Shown in pieces: positions 1 to 8,341 of a DNA stretch of 50,207 bases. The position numbers and the translations under genes were made by a program. The notes under the pieces were generated by a model. It had not been told where the DNA came from and made no database searches. It saw only the letters and a program-made list of their open reading frames with translations. Source of the stretch: Lachnospiraceae bacterium A2 (GTDB lineage: Bacteria; Bacillota; Clostridia; Lachnospirales; Lachnospiraceae). The stretch's first letter is position 1. Each line of letters opens with the position of its first letter. The DNA lies in assembly GCA_000403315.2 (NCBI GenBank), contig KE159638.1:326000-376206 (forward strand), read 5' to 3'.

Positions 1-95
1 TCCCGCAGAAGATCATGTGTGAAAAACACTGATTTCTATGGGAGATTCGTATTTTAAGTTTTAGAGTTTAAAAATCGGTATTAACCGACAGCCCC
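1..95 (+). mobile_element. right end of an IS1182-family element (copy 1, cut by window edge)
   Basis: These 95 bases match 7904-7998, the right end of the complete element at 5929-7998, apparently base for base. They include one arm of its terminal hairpin (GGGAGATTCGTATTTT) and finish at the outer inverted repeat CCGACAGCCCC. The transposase and left end lie outside the window. Confidence 0.85.
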
Positions 96-158
96 CTTCC
101 GACGGCTTGCCCTCGAACGAATGTGAGGGGACGTTACATTGATGCAGGAGGTGTCAGC

Positions 159-347
159 ATGAAGCAGAAAAAGTGGTTATTGTGCCCTATATGTGGAAAC
201 AAGACGAGGTTGAAATTGCGTGAAGATACAGTGCTTGAGAAATTCCCTTTATTTTGCCCAAAATGCAAGCAGGAAACTCTTATAAATGTCCGAAAAATGA
301 TTATGACTGTTATCAGAGAGCCAGACGCAATGACGCAGAGCCAATGA
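159..347 (+). CDS. cysteine-rich KTR-domain protein (copy 1)
   Basis: This is a 62-residue protein. The ATG at 159 sits behind GGAGGT with 6-7 bases of spacing, so I prefer it to the in-frame GTG at 123. Two zinc-knuckle pairs are visible, CPICGNKTR near residue 9 and CPKCKQET near residue 33, with the family's KTR signature between them. Proteins of this family sit beside resistance genes in Tn916-like elements; the function is unknown, and a zinc-binding role is inferred. Close relatives lie at 12603-12800 and 34260-34448, and a remnant at 10477-10506. A hairpin terminator overlaps the stop. Confidence 0.85.
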   Translation: MKQKKWLLCPICGNKTRLKLREDTVLEKFPLFCPKCKQETLINVRKMIMTVIREPDAMTQSQ

Positions 348-385
348 ACTTGTGAAATAAAATCACAGTTTGTTGGCTCTGTTTA
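339..385 (+). terminator. terminator of the KTR gene
   Basis: The arms AGCCAATGAACT and AGTTTGTTGGCT pair and are followed by a short T-rich tract. Every KTR gene in the window ends in a related hairpin that contains the end of its own coding sequence. Confidence 0.7.
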
Positions 386-419
386 TTTCACAAGATTTTA
401 AGGCGAACGCCTTAAGCGA

Positions 420-644
420 ATGGTAGACAGGGAACAGAATATCGAGGCAAAGACTGTTGCTGATTTACTGGACGAAATTGAGAACGAAACTTTGTATAGG
501 ACATTGCTTACAGTGGACAGGCGTACCCTGCAAATCGTCCTACTGAAAATGCAGGGCTATCCCATAAAGGAGTTTGCCTCGCTTTTGAGATTGACAAAGG
601 GTGCTGTTTATGCGAGGATAGACCATTTGGGGAAGATTTTATAA
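420..644 (+). CDS. sigma-70 region 4-like HTH protein, probably a C-terminal remnant
   Basis: A 74-residue frame. Residues 38-70 look like a sigma region 4 helix-turn-helix (the stretch around GYPIKEFASLLRLTKGAVYARI). Intact sigma factors of Tn916-like elements, such as the one at 33345-33785, are about 146 residues, so this is about half of one. There is no good ribosome site before the ATG; a small palindrome, AAGGCGAACGCCTT, lies just upstream. The KTR gene precedes it, the same pairing as in Tn916-like modules. A more decayed copy lies at 2913-3085. It is either a degraded sigma factor or a small DNA-binding protein. Confidence 0.5.
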   Translation: MVDREQNIEAKTVADLLDEIENETLYRTLLTVDRRTLQIVLLKMQGYPIKEFASLLRLTKGAVYARIDHLGKIL

Positions 645-771
645 CCATCTAATACAGACTAGCTTTTTGATGGGTCACTGGGTGGGAGATAAAATTCTCC
701 CGCCCAATTTAAAATTAAAGGAATAAAAACTTTGTCCATAGAGAATACTATAAAGATTGTCCAAACTCATA
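508..771 (+). repeat. direct repeat, left copy (sigma tail plus downstream spacer)
   Basis: The stretch from the sigma tail through the CTCCCGCCCAATTTAAAATT spacer to about 771 recurs at 2919-3085 continued at 3967-4050, where an IS5-family element splits the second copy. The two copies bracket the SPFH cargo module. Confidence 0.75.
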
Positions 772-790
772 TCTTGCTACATCCTAAAAA

Positions 791-1852
791 CTATTGAAAT
801 AATCCCAGTTTCCAAAGTAGACCAGATGCTACGACGCTGCCTGCTATTCCCTCCAAAATACTTTTAATGGAACCAAAAGCATCGGATATTATTTCTCTTT
901 TAGGACGTTTTTTATGTAATTCATCATATATTTTTTGTATTTCATTTAAAATCTTTTCCTCTTTGTATTTTTCGAGTTGTATTTTGGACAAATTTTCCAA
1001 AATTAACTGAATCATTGAATTTATTTCTTCTGTATTCAACCCAATACTCTGTTGTGAATTACTTGAACCAATTTGTATTTGACCACAGTCTGAAAAATCT
1101 CCAACAACAACAGTAGAGGGAGAAGAACTACTACTTTGGTAGAGTTTTGATATTTTTGATAATTGTTCGTTTTTTTGTAATGTACGTTGCAATAACTCGA
1201 ATTGTTTATTTTGCTGCACCTGTAAATTCAAAATAGTGAAACATTCAAGTTCAAATCCATATTGTGAAAATATACTACTTATATTTTTCTCTATCTGTTT
1301 TGATAAATTAAAGGTATCTCTACTTATTGATAGAATATCATCTTGGCTCTGTGTAATAGTATTAATTAAAAGGTTGCAAATGAAATTAATAAACTTGTTA
1401 AACAAATAATCTTTCAATGCCTCATCATTACCAATTAAATAAGGATGTTCGTATATTTGATGAAACATGATCCCACTATTTTCTACAAATAAATGAAATT
1501 GTCCATAAGCCACAACATTTATAAATATTTTAGTGTTTTGCTCTTGAATTTGTAGCGGATGAGTTGTTCCCCAGTCCACAGTTATTTTTGAAATTTTGTT
1601 TATAAAAAAAAGTTCGCATAAATCGAACTGAAATTTTTCTCCTAAAACTTTAGGAAAATCGATTTCAGAAAAACAATATTTTCCGCTCTTGAGGACATAT
1701 TGAATCTGTTTCTGCTTTACAATAATTGCGTCCTCATTTTGCGATACAATTATCGTAGAATTAGCTGAAAGTGTTCCCTGATACTTACTTATTATAGATG
1801 CTTGTGAATTATAGTTTTGTATTACTTGATTATAAATATTAGCATTATCCAT
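791..1852 (-). CDS. YdjI-like SPFH-domain protein with C-terminal helical module
   Basis: 353 residues from the ATG at 1852, which has GGAAGG about 7 bases upstream; an ATG at 1873 has no ribosome site. Residues about 45-235 resemble the SPFH domain of Bacillus YdjI (so-called virion core protein-like): a GKY turn, a WGTTHP segment, then AYGQFHLFV and a helical tail ending in YGFELECFTI. A linker with a GSSNSQQS stretch follows, then a coiled coil and a final hydrophobic helix (SIKSILEGIAGSVVASGLL). SPFH proteins form membrane-associated rings; the tail suggests membrane contact. It lies just downstream of the zinc-ribbon/TPR gene and is probably co-transcribed. A stress or phage-defence role is inference only. 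Confidence 0.75.
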   Translation of the reverse strand: MDNANIYNQVIQNYNSQASIISKYQGTLSANSTIIVSQNEDAIIVKQKQIQYVLKSGKYCFSEIDFPKVLGEKFQFDLCELFFINKISKITVDWGTTHPLQIQEQNTKIFINVVAYGQFHLFVENSGIMFHQIYEHPYLIGNDEALKDYLFNKFINFICNLLINTITQSQDDILSISRDTFNLSKQIEKNISSIFSQYGFELECFTILNLQVQQNKQFELLQRTLQKNEQLSKISKLYQSSSSSPSTVVVGDFSDCGQIQIGSSNSQQSIGLNTEEINSMIQLILENLSKIQLEKYKEEKILNEIQKIYDELHKKRPKREIISDAFGSIKSILEGIAGSVVASGLLWKLGLFQ

Positions 1853-1873
1853 ACAATTACCTTCCACATACAT

Positions 1874-2344
1874 TTAGTTTTGCTTCCAACCATCTCCATA
1901 ATGATACTCTAAATCATTGTTGACAGCTTCTATATATTTATTATACTGTGAACGCATCCTGTTTTTTGATACCTGATCAGGTGCCAAATTTACAGCATTT
2001 AACGCTTGTTTCTTAAAAATCCCATCTCTATATGTAGTAAATTTTTCTGTTCCAACCAGCACTAATCCCCACCATACCCTATAGTTATTAGGTGCTATTT
2101 GTATGGCATAATCAAATGCTTCAAACGCACGTTCGTAATCTCCTATGTTTAAAAAAGTATATCCAGAATCAATGCGATCTGCTAGTGTTGGTATACCATC
2201 AACAGAAATTCGTCCCTGTTTTTTTGCCTCAAATACAAGAACCGTATTTCTACACCATTTACATTTTACGCTCGTTGCACCAGATTCAATTTTAAGTACG
2301 CCGCCACACATAGGGCAAAGGGGAACTTGCAAATCAATATCCAT
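1874..2344 (-). CDS. zinc-ribbon and TPR-repeat protein
   Basis: 156 residues from the ATG at 2344, preceded by GGAGGG; the frame is open further upstream, but without a ribosome site. The N-terminus has a zinc ribbon, CPMCGG near residue 9 and CKWC near residue 27. Residues about 55-100 contain a TPR-like helical pair (GYTFLNIGDYERAFEAFDYA, then a pair ending in APNN). Its stop lies about 20 bases before the start of the SPFH gene, so the two form an operon. It probably serves as an adaptor or scaffold for the SPFH protein; partner and substrate are unknown. Confidence 0.65.
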   Translation of the reverse strand: MDIDLQVPLCPMCGGVLKIESGATSVKCKWCRNTVLVFEAKKQGRISVDGIPTLADRIDSGYTFLNIGDYERAFEAFDYAIQIAPNNYRVWWGLVLVGTEKFTTYRDGIFKKQALNAVNLAPDQVSKNRMRSQYNKYIEAVNNDLEYHYGDGWKQN

Positions 2345-2374
2345 ATACTTCCCTCCAAATCTAATAACAAATAT

Positions 2375-2402
2375 TTGACAATTTTTTCCTCTATGATATA
2401 AT
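2375..2402 (+). promoter_or_regulatory. sigma-A type promoter for the gene at 2449
   Basis: TTGACA at 2375-2380 and TATAAT at 2397-2402 are separated by 16 bases. The divergent gap is only about 100 bases and must also hold the promoter of the SPFH operon. Confidence 0.7.
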
Positions 2403-2448
2403 AAATATATACTATTTTGAATAAATTGTCTATAGAAAGGGGTATAAT

Positions 2449-2865
2449 ATGCCAAAAATCGAGTCGGGAAATATTGTTAGTAAAGAATCATACTTATTTG
2501 AAAATCAAGCAGATAAAGAAGGGCGAATTTTAGATGCAATTAAAGCAGAAGCAAATGCGCGCCGCATGGATGTTCAGATTAGTGTTCAGAAAATGAAATC
2601 TGGAGGGTTATTCTTAGGCACAAAGGAAGAGGTAATTACGGTAACTTGTGGTTCCTATAATCCAATTTATATTATAACACGTGTTGTTGGAACATATTTG
2701 TATGTCAGCATTGTTACCATGGCAGTTTTAGATTTTTCAAAGGTTGAGAATATTTTTAAGACAGAGTCTTTCAGTGCATATTGGAATGCATGTGTGGCTA
2801 CGCTTCAAACTGCATTAGCAAATCTTGGTTTTGAGCAGTACACAAAGAGGTTTACTGGCATTTAA
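2449..2865 (+). CDS. unknown protein, divergent partner of the SPFH module
   Basis: 138 residues. The ATG at 2449 follows AAAGGGG and the clear promoter at 2375-2402. I do not recognise the family. The sequence looks like a compact alpha/beta protein: an amphipathic helix near residues 24-40, then strands (VQISVQKM, EEVITVTCG), a hydrophobic segment near 75-95 and a C-terminal helix. There is no signal peptide, and the hydrophobic stretch is too polar for a confident membrane segment. It is transcribed away from the SPFH and zinc-ribbon genes and sits with them between two direct repeats, so it probably belongs to the same module. Confidence 0.6.
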   Translation: MPKIESGNIVSKESYLFENQADKEGRILDAIKAEANARRMDVQISVQKMKSGGLFLGTKEEVITVTCGSYNPIYIITRVVGTYLYVSIVTMAVLDFSKVENIFKTESFSAYWNACVATLQTALANLGFEQYTKRFTGI

Positions 2866-2912
2866 AATTAAGTTAATTTTGCACTACTCATTATTTAAAA
2901 TTTGTGTTATGC

Positions 2913-3085
2913 ATTACTTACGGTGGACAGACATACCATACAAATCATCTTGTTAAAAATGCAGGACTATTCCATAAAGGAGTTGCTCCGCTTATGGGAA
3001 TGATAACAGGGGTAATCTATGCAAAGTTAGACTATTTGCGAAAGTTTTTATAACCATCTAATACAGACAGCTTTTCGTTGTACTA
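2913..3085 (+). pseudogene. decayed second copy of the sigma-like remnant
   Basis: This stretch aligns with 501-680, including the GTGGACAG start and the TAACCATCTAATACAGAC segment after the stop, but frameshifts destroy the reading frame. The IS5-family element at 3086-3964 interrupts the spacer that follows. Confidence 0.7.
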
Positions 3086-3171
3086 GAGCGTGTCTGAAAA
3101 TTAAATATTGCACAAAACATATGTTATTACCCCAAATTCTATGATAGAATAAAGAAAAAGGGGTGTTTGTT

Positions 3172-3570
3172 ATGACAAGGCGTTATGAGTTAACGGATCA
3201 GGAATGGGAACAAATTGCTTCCCTGCTCCCACCAGAAAAAACCAATAAACCTGGACGGCCTCCCAAGGATAACCGCTTAATGGTAAACGCCATGGTCTGG
3301 ATAACCCGCAGTGGTGCCCCCTGGCGTGACCTCCCAGAACGTTATGGCCCCTGGAAGACCGTATACAGCCGGTTCCGTAAATGGATTGGGGACGGGATCC
3401 TGGATAACATCTTCCGGGTACTCTGCCTGGAGGCAGAGTTGGGGGAACTGTTCCTGGATGCCTCCACCGTCCAGGCCCACCAGCACAGTGCTGGTGCAAA
3501 AAAAGGGGGCCTCCAAACGAAATCGGGCACAGCCGCGGGGGAGCAAGCACAAAAATCCACGCAGTTGTAG
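3172..3570 (+). CDS. IS5-family transposase, N-terminal frame (OrfA)
   Basis: About 132 residues from the ATG at 3172 (AAAGG 7-10 bases upstream). It begins with the DUF4096-type helix-turn-helix domain of IS427 transposases (LTDQEWEQIASLLPP, then GRPPKDNR) and includes the first catalytic aspartate in the ELFLDAST motif. An A7 run at 3498-3504 lets the ribosome slip by -1 into OrfB, the usual arrangement in this group. I therefore read the frame change as programmed frameshifting, not damage. Confidence 0.85.
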   Translation: MTRRYELTDQEWEQIASLLPPEKTNKPGRPPKDNRLMVNAMVWITRSGAPWRDLPERYGPWKTVYSRFRKWIGDGILDNIFRVLCLEAELGELFLDASTVQAHQHSAGAKKGGLQTKSGTAAGEQAQKSTQL

Positions 3571-3935
3571 ACGCCTATGGGTATCCCGTATACCTTATGC
3601 TGAGTGAAGGGCAGCGCAATGACGTCAATTTTGCAATTCCGATGCTGGAGCAGATCGATATCGGCGGAAGCCAGGTTGTGGCAGACCGTGGGTACGATAG
3701 CACGAAACTGCTGGATTATATTTATGGTCGGGGCGGGGAGCCAACGGTCCCATCCAGGAAAGGGGCCAAATTTGAGCGCCGCTGTGACTGGCAGCTTTAT
3801 AAAGAGCGCCATCTGGTAGAGAAATTTTTCCTTAAGCTGAAAGCGTTCCGCCGGATTGCTACACGTTATGACAAATTACCTTTTACTTATATCGGTTTTT
3901 TATGCATCGCGTCTATTCTAATTTGGCTAAAATAG
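3504..3935 (+). CDS. IS5-family transposase, C-terminal catalytic frame (OrfB)
   Basis: The -1 frame after the A7 run reads GPPNEIGHSRGGASTKIHAV, the normal continuation of an IS427 DDE domain. It carries the second aspartate in VVADRGYDS and the glutamate in ERHLVEKFF. It ends at 3935, 29 bases before the right inverted repeat. Its own ATG (3597) is internal to the domain, so it is expected to be made mainly as the OrfAB fusion. All three catalytic residues are present, so the element may be active. Confidence 0.8.
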   Translation, partial: RGPPNEIGHSRGGASTKIHAVVDAYGYPVYLMLSEGQRNDVNFAIPMLEQIDIGGSQVVADRGYDSTKLLDYIYGRGGEPTVPSRKGAKFERRCDWQLYKERHLVEKFFLKLKAFRRIATRYDKLPFTYIGFLCIASILIWLK

Positions 3936-4006
3936 ACAAAGCCGAATAATTTTCAGACACGCTCTAGGTGGAGGATAAAATTCTCCCACCCAATTTAAAA
4001 TTAAAT

Positions 4007-4110
4007 GAATAAAATTTCCGTCCACAGGGAATACTAAAAAATTTGTACAAAATCTTGACATGGGTGCAGCCGCTATGGTATTCTGGAATACCCATGAGGG
4101 AATTGGAAGA
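4007..4110 (+). repeat. terminal repeat of mobilizable element A (left end)
   Basis: This stretch, with the core CCACAGGGAATACTAAAAAA, recurs inverted at about 19500-19610 at the far end of element B, and in diverged form at 731-771. It probably marks the outer end shared by these elements, though the exact crossover base is not visible. Confidence 0.55.
4055..4091 (+). promoter_or_regulatory. possible promoter of the mob operon with a small palindrome
   Basis: TTGACA lies at 4055-4060. Downstream, where a -10 box would fall, is the perfect palindrome GTATTC-TG-GAATAC (4078-4091). No good TATAAT is present, so this is a weak or regulated promoter if real. The inverted copy near 19.55 kb keeps the -35 box as TTGACA and most of the palindrome. 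Confidence 0.4.
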
Positions 4111-4439
4111 TTGAAAATGAAATAAGCGCATAGATTATAGAATGGAATGTCAGCCAGCGGACAAAGCTGACCGCCGCCGAAAATAAACTTCTGTTTTCGG
4201 CTGGTGAATGGAAGCATGGTTTTGAATTTCAAAGCCGTTACATAGCATTGCGAATCAAAGCGGGAGAAAGCTCTCCTGTCGTTCGTGGTGCGGTGTGGCG
4301 GCTTTTTCATTTATCCGAAAGACAGGAAAAATCAAATCCAGAACGGAGGTGCAGGGACATAGGGTTTTCTTTTCGGCGGGTAAAGACAGGCATTAAGAAT
4401 GCTGCTGCACAGGAAAAATGCTCTGCGGCGTTGTCCACA

Positions 4440-4530
4440 GAGATAGCGAGCATCGGATTGTGTCAGCCACAATCCCAATCCATGCCGCTTGTGGGCATGG
4501 ACTAACTCAGGGGACAGCCCCTGAATACCC
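4440..4530 (+). other. candidate origin of transfer (oriT) of element A
   Basis: Three consecutive hairpins lie just upstream of mobC: GGATTGTG/CACAATCC (4455-4475), CCATGCC/GGCATGG (4480-4500) and CAGGGG/CCCCTG (4508-4523). The first two recur upstream of mobC in element B. Conserved hairpins next to a relaxosome gene are typical of oriT. The nick site cannot be read from the sequence alone. Confidence 0.5.
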
Positions 4531-4566
4531 CGAAGAAAGGAATTTAAGACTGGAGGATTAAGGAAA

Positions 4567-4923
4567 ATGAGCAGAGAAAAATCAGAAAAGGACGTGCGGA
4601 ATGTTCCGATTACCGTCCGATTGAACGGGGAAGAACATGAAAAATTAAAGCAGTGCGCCGCCGCTTGCGGTCTGTCCTCCGCCGAATTTATGCGCCAGCT
4701 ATGCAATGGAAACGCCCCGCAGCCACAGCCTAAAACCGAGTTTTGGGAGCTGTTAAACAAGCTCTATGAGGTGCATGACGCTTTCAAAAAGTGTGTTCCT
4801 TACTATCCAACCGCCGCTGAAATCTGCAAGGAGATTGAAGATGTTATCTTAGAATTGCAACAGAGAACAACTCTCCCACAACGATTTAGCTTAGAAGAAT
4901 TGACGGAACAGGGGGCGGTCTGA
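4567..4923 (+). CDS. MobC-like relaxosome protein (element A)
   Basis: 118 residues, with GGAGG about 9-13 bases before the ATG. The N-terminal third (VPITVRLNGEEHEKLKQCAA, then CGLSSAEFMRQL) is the ribbon-helix-helix-like DNA-binding region of plasmid and transposon MobC proteins, which help the relaxase at oriT. The rest is helical. It is nearly identical to the protein at 16364-16720 of element B. The stop lies one base before the start region of the relaxase gene at 4925, so the two are probably translationally coupled. Confidence 0.8.
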   Translation: MSREKSEKDVRNVPITVRLNGEEHEKLKQCAAACGLSSAEFMRQLCNGNAPQPQPKTEFWELLNKLYEVHDAFKKCVPYYPTAAEICKEIEDVILELQQRTTLPQRFSLEELTEQGAV

Positions 4924-4924
4924 T

Positions 4925-5950
4925 ATGGCAGTAACGAGCCTATGGCATGTCAAAGGGAGCATAAAAGACGTGATTGACTATATAGAAAACCCAGAAAAGA
5001 CCGTGCCGAATCAAGATATGCAAGACTTCTTTGACGTGTTCTCTTATGTGAAGAACCCTCAAAAAACAAATGAGGGAGAGTATGTTTCCGCAGTCAACTG
5101 TCTGAAAGAAACAGCATTACAGCAGATGATTTTGACGAAGGAACAGTACCAAAAGACAGGTGGGTATATCGCATGGCACGGCTACCAGAGCTTCAAGCCA
5201 GACGAGGTAACGCCCGAACAATGCCACGAAATCGGATTGAAATTGGCAAGGGAAATGTGGGGTGATAAATACCAGATAATCGTTGCCACCCACCTTGACA
5301 AAGGACATCTGCACAATCATTTCTGCTTTAACTCCGTTTCCTATTTGGACGGGAGCAAATATAATTACTCAAAATCGGAGCAGAAACGGTTAAGGGAAGT
5401 GTCCGACCGATTGTGTTTTGAGTACGGATTGTCAGTCATAGAGCATCCGAAGAAAGCCCCGTCAAGACCGCTTTATCTGGATGAAAAGGATGGAAAGCCA
5501 ACAAGATACAATGTTTATCGGGAGGATTTAAAGGGGGCAATCAACGGGAGCAGGGATTTACAGCACATGATGAAATACCTTGCCGACAAGGGATATGAAA
5601 TTGATTTTTCGGGCAATCATTGGAAAATGAAGCTGCCGCAGTATAAACACTTCACAAGGTTAGACACCCTTGACGAACGGCTGACGCCCGATTTCATACG
5701 GTCATGTTTAGGCGGGGCTTCCCGATATGGAAATTACAAAGCAAGGATTTCCTACTCTCCCCATATGCCAGAGCAGTATAAAAACGCATGGAAACCGCAT
5801 CAGAAAACCACAGGGATTTTAGCGTTATATTACTACTGGTGCTATCAGTTAGGGATATTCCCCAAAGGCACGGACTACAAGCCGACAAGCCCGCTGATGA
5901 AAGAAGAATTGCGGAAACTGGACGAGATGGGGCTGTCGGGAAATAGGTAG
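4925..5950 (+). pseudogene. relaxase N-terminal part, truncated by an IS (element A)
   Basis: About 334 native residues followed by a few IS-encoded residues and a stop at 5950. It is a MOB-P type relaxase: the N-terminal motif region MAVTSLWHVKG and the three-histidine metal motif HLDKGHLHNHF near residues 121-131 are intact. The intact homologue at 14998-16362 has 454 residues; the missing tail is encoded at 8000-8341, beyond the IS. The catalytic domain is complete, so a truncated protein could in principle still nick DNA, but this is unproven. Confidence 0.85.
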
Positions 5951-5957
5951 TCCCAAA

Positions 5958-5997
5958 CAGAGGCAGGTGTGATTCATTCGAATCATACCTGCCTCTG
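5958..5997 (+). terminator. left-end hairpin of IS1182-family copy 2
   Basis: An 18-base stem with the four-base loop ATTC and one mismatch, starting CAGAGGCAGG. The homologous stem in copy 3 (36930-36969) differs at several positions, with matching changes on both arms. It may block read-through transcription into the transposase. Confidence 0.65.
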
Positions 5998-6070
5998 AAA
6001 CTTTTACATAAAAAGAGAAAAAGATGGCTAACGACAACCATCTTTCTCCGTTACATGTTATAATGTAACT

Positions 6071-7826
6071 ATGCTAAACAATAAATATTATAACGAATTT
6101 TTTGATATAGGGCAACAGAAAATTAACTTTAGTTTCTTCGAATTGTGTTTACCTGACGACGATCCAGTCTATACCCTGAAAAAAGTAATGGAGGAATTAG
6201 ATTTTTCTGGCTTGTTAGCCAATTGTTCAGATAAGGGAAGAACCGGGTACAATCCAATTATGATGTATGCTGTAGTTACTTACGCAAACATGCGTGGGAT
6301 AAGGGCTGTTGACCGCATTGTGGAATTATGCGAAAGAGATCTGGCATTTATCTGGCTTACAAAAGGACAGAAACCGAAAAGAGATGCTTTTTATGGGTTT
6401 AAGGACAAAAAACTGACTTCTGATGTACTGGACGAGCTGAATTACCAGTTCCTGCGCCGTCTGCAAAAAGAAGGGCTGGTCACATTGAAATCCCTTTTTA
6501 TTGATGGGACTAAAATAGAGGCCAATGCAAACCGCTATACATTTGTGTGGAGAGGAACGCTCAATTATCATCTTGCAGGATTATTGGATACGATTGATTC
6601 CTTGTACCAGAAATATAACCTTTTCATGGATGAAAATGAATACGACATCAAATATGGCATCCCCCATGCCCATATGTTCGTGATGGAAGGGATGGACAAA
6701 GTAAGGGATGTCATTGAAAAGAATCGGAAGCGAAAACTGACAAAACATAAAAAGCTGCCGAACCATACGATCATTGAGATCGATAACTGCCCCCCCATTG
6801 GAGATCCTGAAACTCCAGAAAAATCTGACGCAGATCGCAGAGCAGGAACAGATTTCTTTTGTTTATGGGAAAGGAAAAAGGAAACCGGAGATTCAGAAGC
6901 TTTATGAAGAATTGGAAGCCTGCGGCGAACGTCTTATGGGATATAAAGAGTGCTTTGAGATTATGGGAACTGACCGCAACAGCTATTCCAAAACAGATTT
7001 GGAAGCCACCTTTATGCGGATGAAGGATGACCATATGAAAAATGGGCAGTTAAAAGCTGCATATAATGTTCAAATTGCCGTAGAGAATTATTTTATAATC
7101 CATACTTATGTAAGCAATGACAGGACAGATTATAATACGTTGATCCCGGTTTTAGAAAAGCATCAAGACGCATTCGGGGAGGTCTTGGAAGAAGCAACAG
7201 CAGACAGCGGCTATTGCAGTGAGAAGAATCTCCTGTATTTGAAGGAAAATAAAATCTCCAGTTACATCAAGCTGCAGGATCATGAAAAACGGAAAACACG
7301 TGCTTATACAAAAGATATCGGAAAATATTATAACATGAAAACGCAGGTGTTTGAGGGTGAATTGTATTATATTTGTCATGACGGAAGGGAATTACACCAT
7401 ATCCGTACAGATACCAGAGAACAGGCAGGTTACACACAGACTTTTGAGGTGTATGGATGTGCAGACTGCAGTGGCTGTGAACACAAAGCCAAGTGTCTAT
7501 ATAAATATAATGCTGAAAAAGACGCCGGGAAAAATAAAGTCATGAAGATCAACGAACAATGGGAAACCTTGAAAGAAGAACCTCATGCAAACATCCAAAG
7601 TGAGAAAGGGATTCTAAATCGGCAAATCCGTTCCATACAAACAGAAGGACATTTTGGAGATATCAAAGAAAACGACAGCTTCCGCCGGTTCAACTACCGG
7701 ACATCCGAAAAAGTATATAAGGAATTCATGCTGTATGCGATTGGAAGGAATATAAATAAATATCATCGTTTTCTTCATGATGAAACCAAAAAATTTGAAG
7801 GAAAAACCGAAGAAAAGGCTGCTTAG
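6071..7826 (+). pseudogene. IS1182-family transposase, frameshifted
   Basis: Two overlapping frames (6071-6907 and 6774-7826) together cover the whole 584-residue transposase seen intact at 35101-36855. The break is a run of seven Cs at 6790-6796, where one extra C shifts the frame right after EIDNCPP. The first frame holds the DUF772-like N-terminal domain and the first catalytic aspartate (LFIDGTKIEANANR). The second holds the DSGYCSE motif, a cysteine cluster (CADCSGCEHKAKC) and the ILNRQIRSIQTEGHFGDIK end. One homopolymer error in the sequencing would explain it equally well. Confidence 0.85.
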
Positions 7827-7891
7827 AAAAAGAGTGTTTTGGAAAATGCAGTTGAGGGTCTTTTGCGCCCCAAAATACATATAGAAAAGAA

Positions 7892-7958
7892 AAAATACGA
7901 ATCTCCCGCAGAAGATCATGTGTGAAAAACACTGATTTCTATGGGAGATTCGTATTTT
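7892..7958 (+). terminator. right-end hairpin of IS1182-family copy 2
   Basis: The arms AAAATACGAATCTCCC and GGGAGATTCGTATTTT pair perfectly around a loop of about 35 bases and lie just after the transposase stop. The stem is kept in copy 3 with a compensated base change. Confidence 0.65.
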
Positions 7959-7999
7959 AAGTTTTAGAGTTTAAAAATCGGTATTAACCGACAGCCCCT

Positions 8000-8341
8000 A
8001 TGTCAAAGCATAACATCTCAACCCTCTCCGACTTACACGCCGACAGGGAGAAAAACCAGACCGAAATGAATAAACTGATTGACTACCGACAGCATTTGCG
8101 GAACAAGGTACGCCGTGCCACACCAGCCGAAAAAGAAAAAATTCGGGAAGAAAAACAGGGCGTGACGGAGCAGATAACAGAGTTTAGGAAACGTCTGAAA
8201 TATGCAGACGAGATTGAAAAACGCTCTGCCCACATTGATGACTGCTTAAACCAAATCCACGACACGATGGAAAACCAGCGTCCAAATCGACAGAAACAGA
8301 TCGTTAAAACAGACCGCAGGAGGGAGGGATCATTGCGATGA
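8000..8341 (+). pseudogene. relaxase C-terminal part (element A), separated by the IS
   Basis: 113 residues matching the tail of the intact relaxase of element B (from MSKHNISTLSDLHADRE onward). It is a charged coiled-coil region. It starts at an ATG immediately after the IS right end, but no ribosome site precedes it, so translation is doubtful. Its end overlaps the start of the tnpW-like gene by four bases, as in element B. Confidence 0.8.

Larger units (their letters stand above)
3086..3964 (+). mobile_element. IS5-family (IS427-like) insertion sequence, complete
   Basis: 879 bases with perfect 17-base terminal inverted repeats, GAGCGTGTCTGAAAATT at the left and its complement at the right, flanked by a TA target duplication (3084-3085 and 3965-3966). 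It carries two overlapping transposase frames joined by a slippery A7 run. Confidence 0.9.
5929..7998 (+). mobile_element. IS1182-family element, copy 2 (interrupts relaxase)
   Basis: 2070 bases bounded by GGGGCTGTCGG and CCGACAGCCCC. Long hairpins lie just inside both ends (5958-5997 and 7892-7958). There is no target duplication: compared with the intact relaxase of element B, exactly 18 bases of target are missing at the insertion point. Other copies of the same element are at 1-95 and 34929-36997. Confidence 0.85.

Noticed and set aside
1952..2378. + strand open frames opposite the zinc-ribbon gene
   Set aside because: They are antisense to a gene with clear domain motifs and lack ribosome sites.
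3570..3597. Broken transposase in the IS5-family element
   Set aside because: The two frames overlap at an A7 run and the -1 continuation is the exact family sequence, so this is programmed frameshifting and not a pseudogene.
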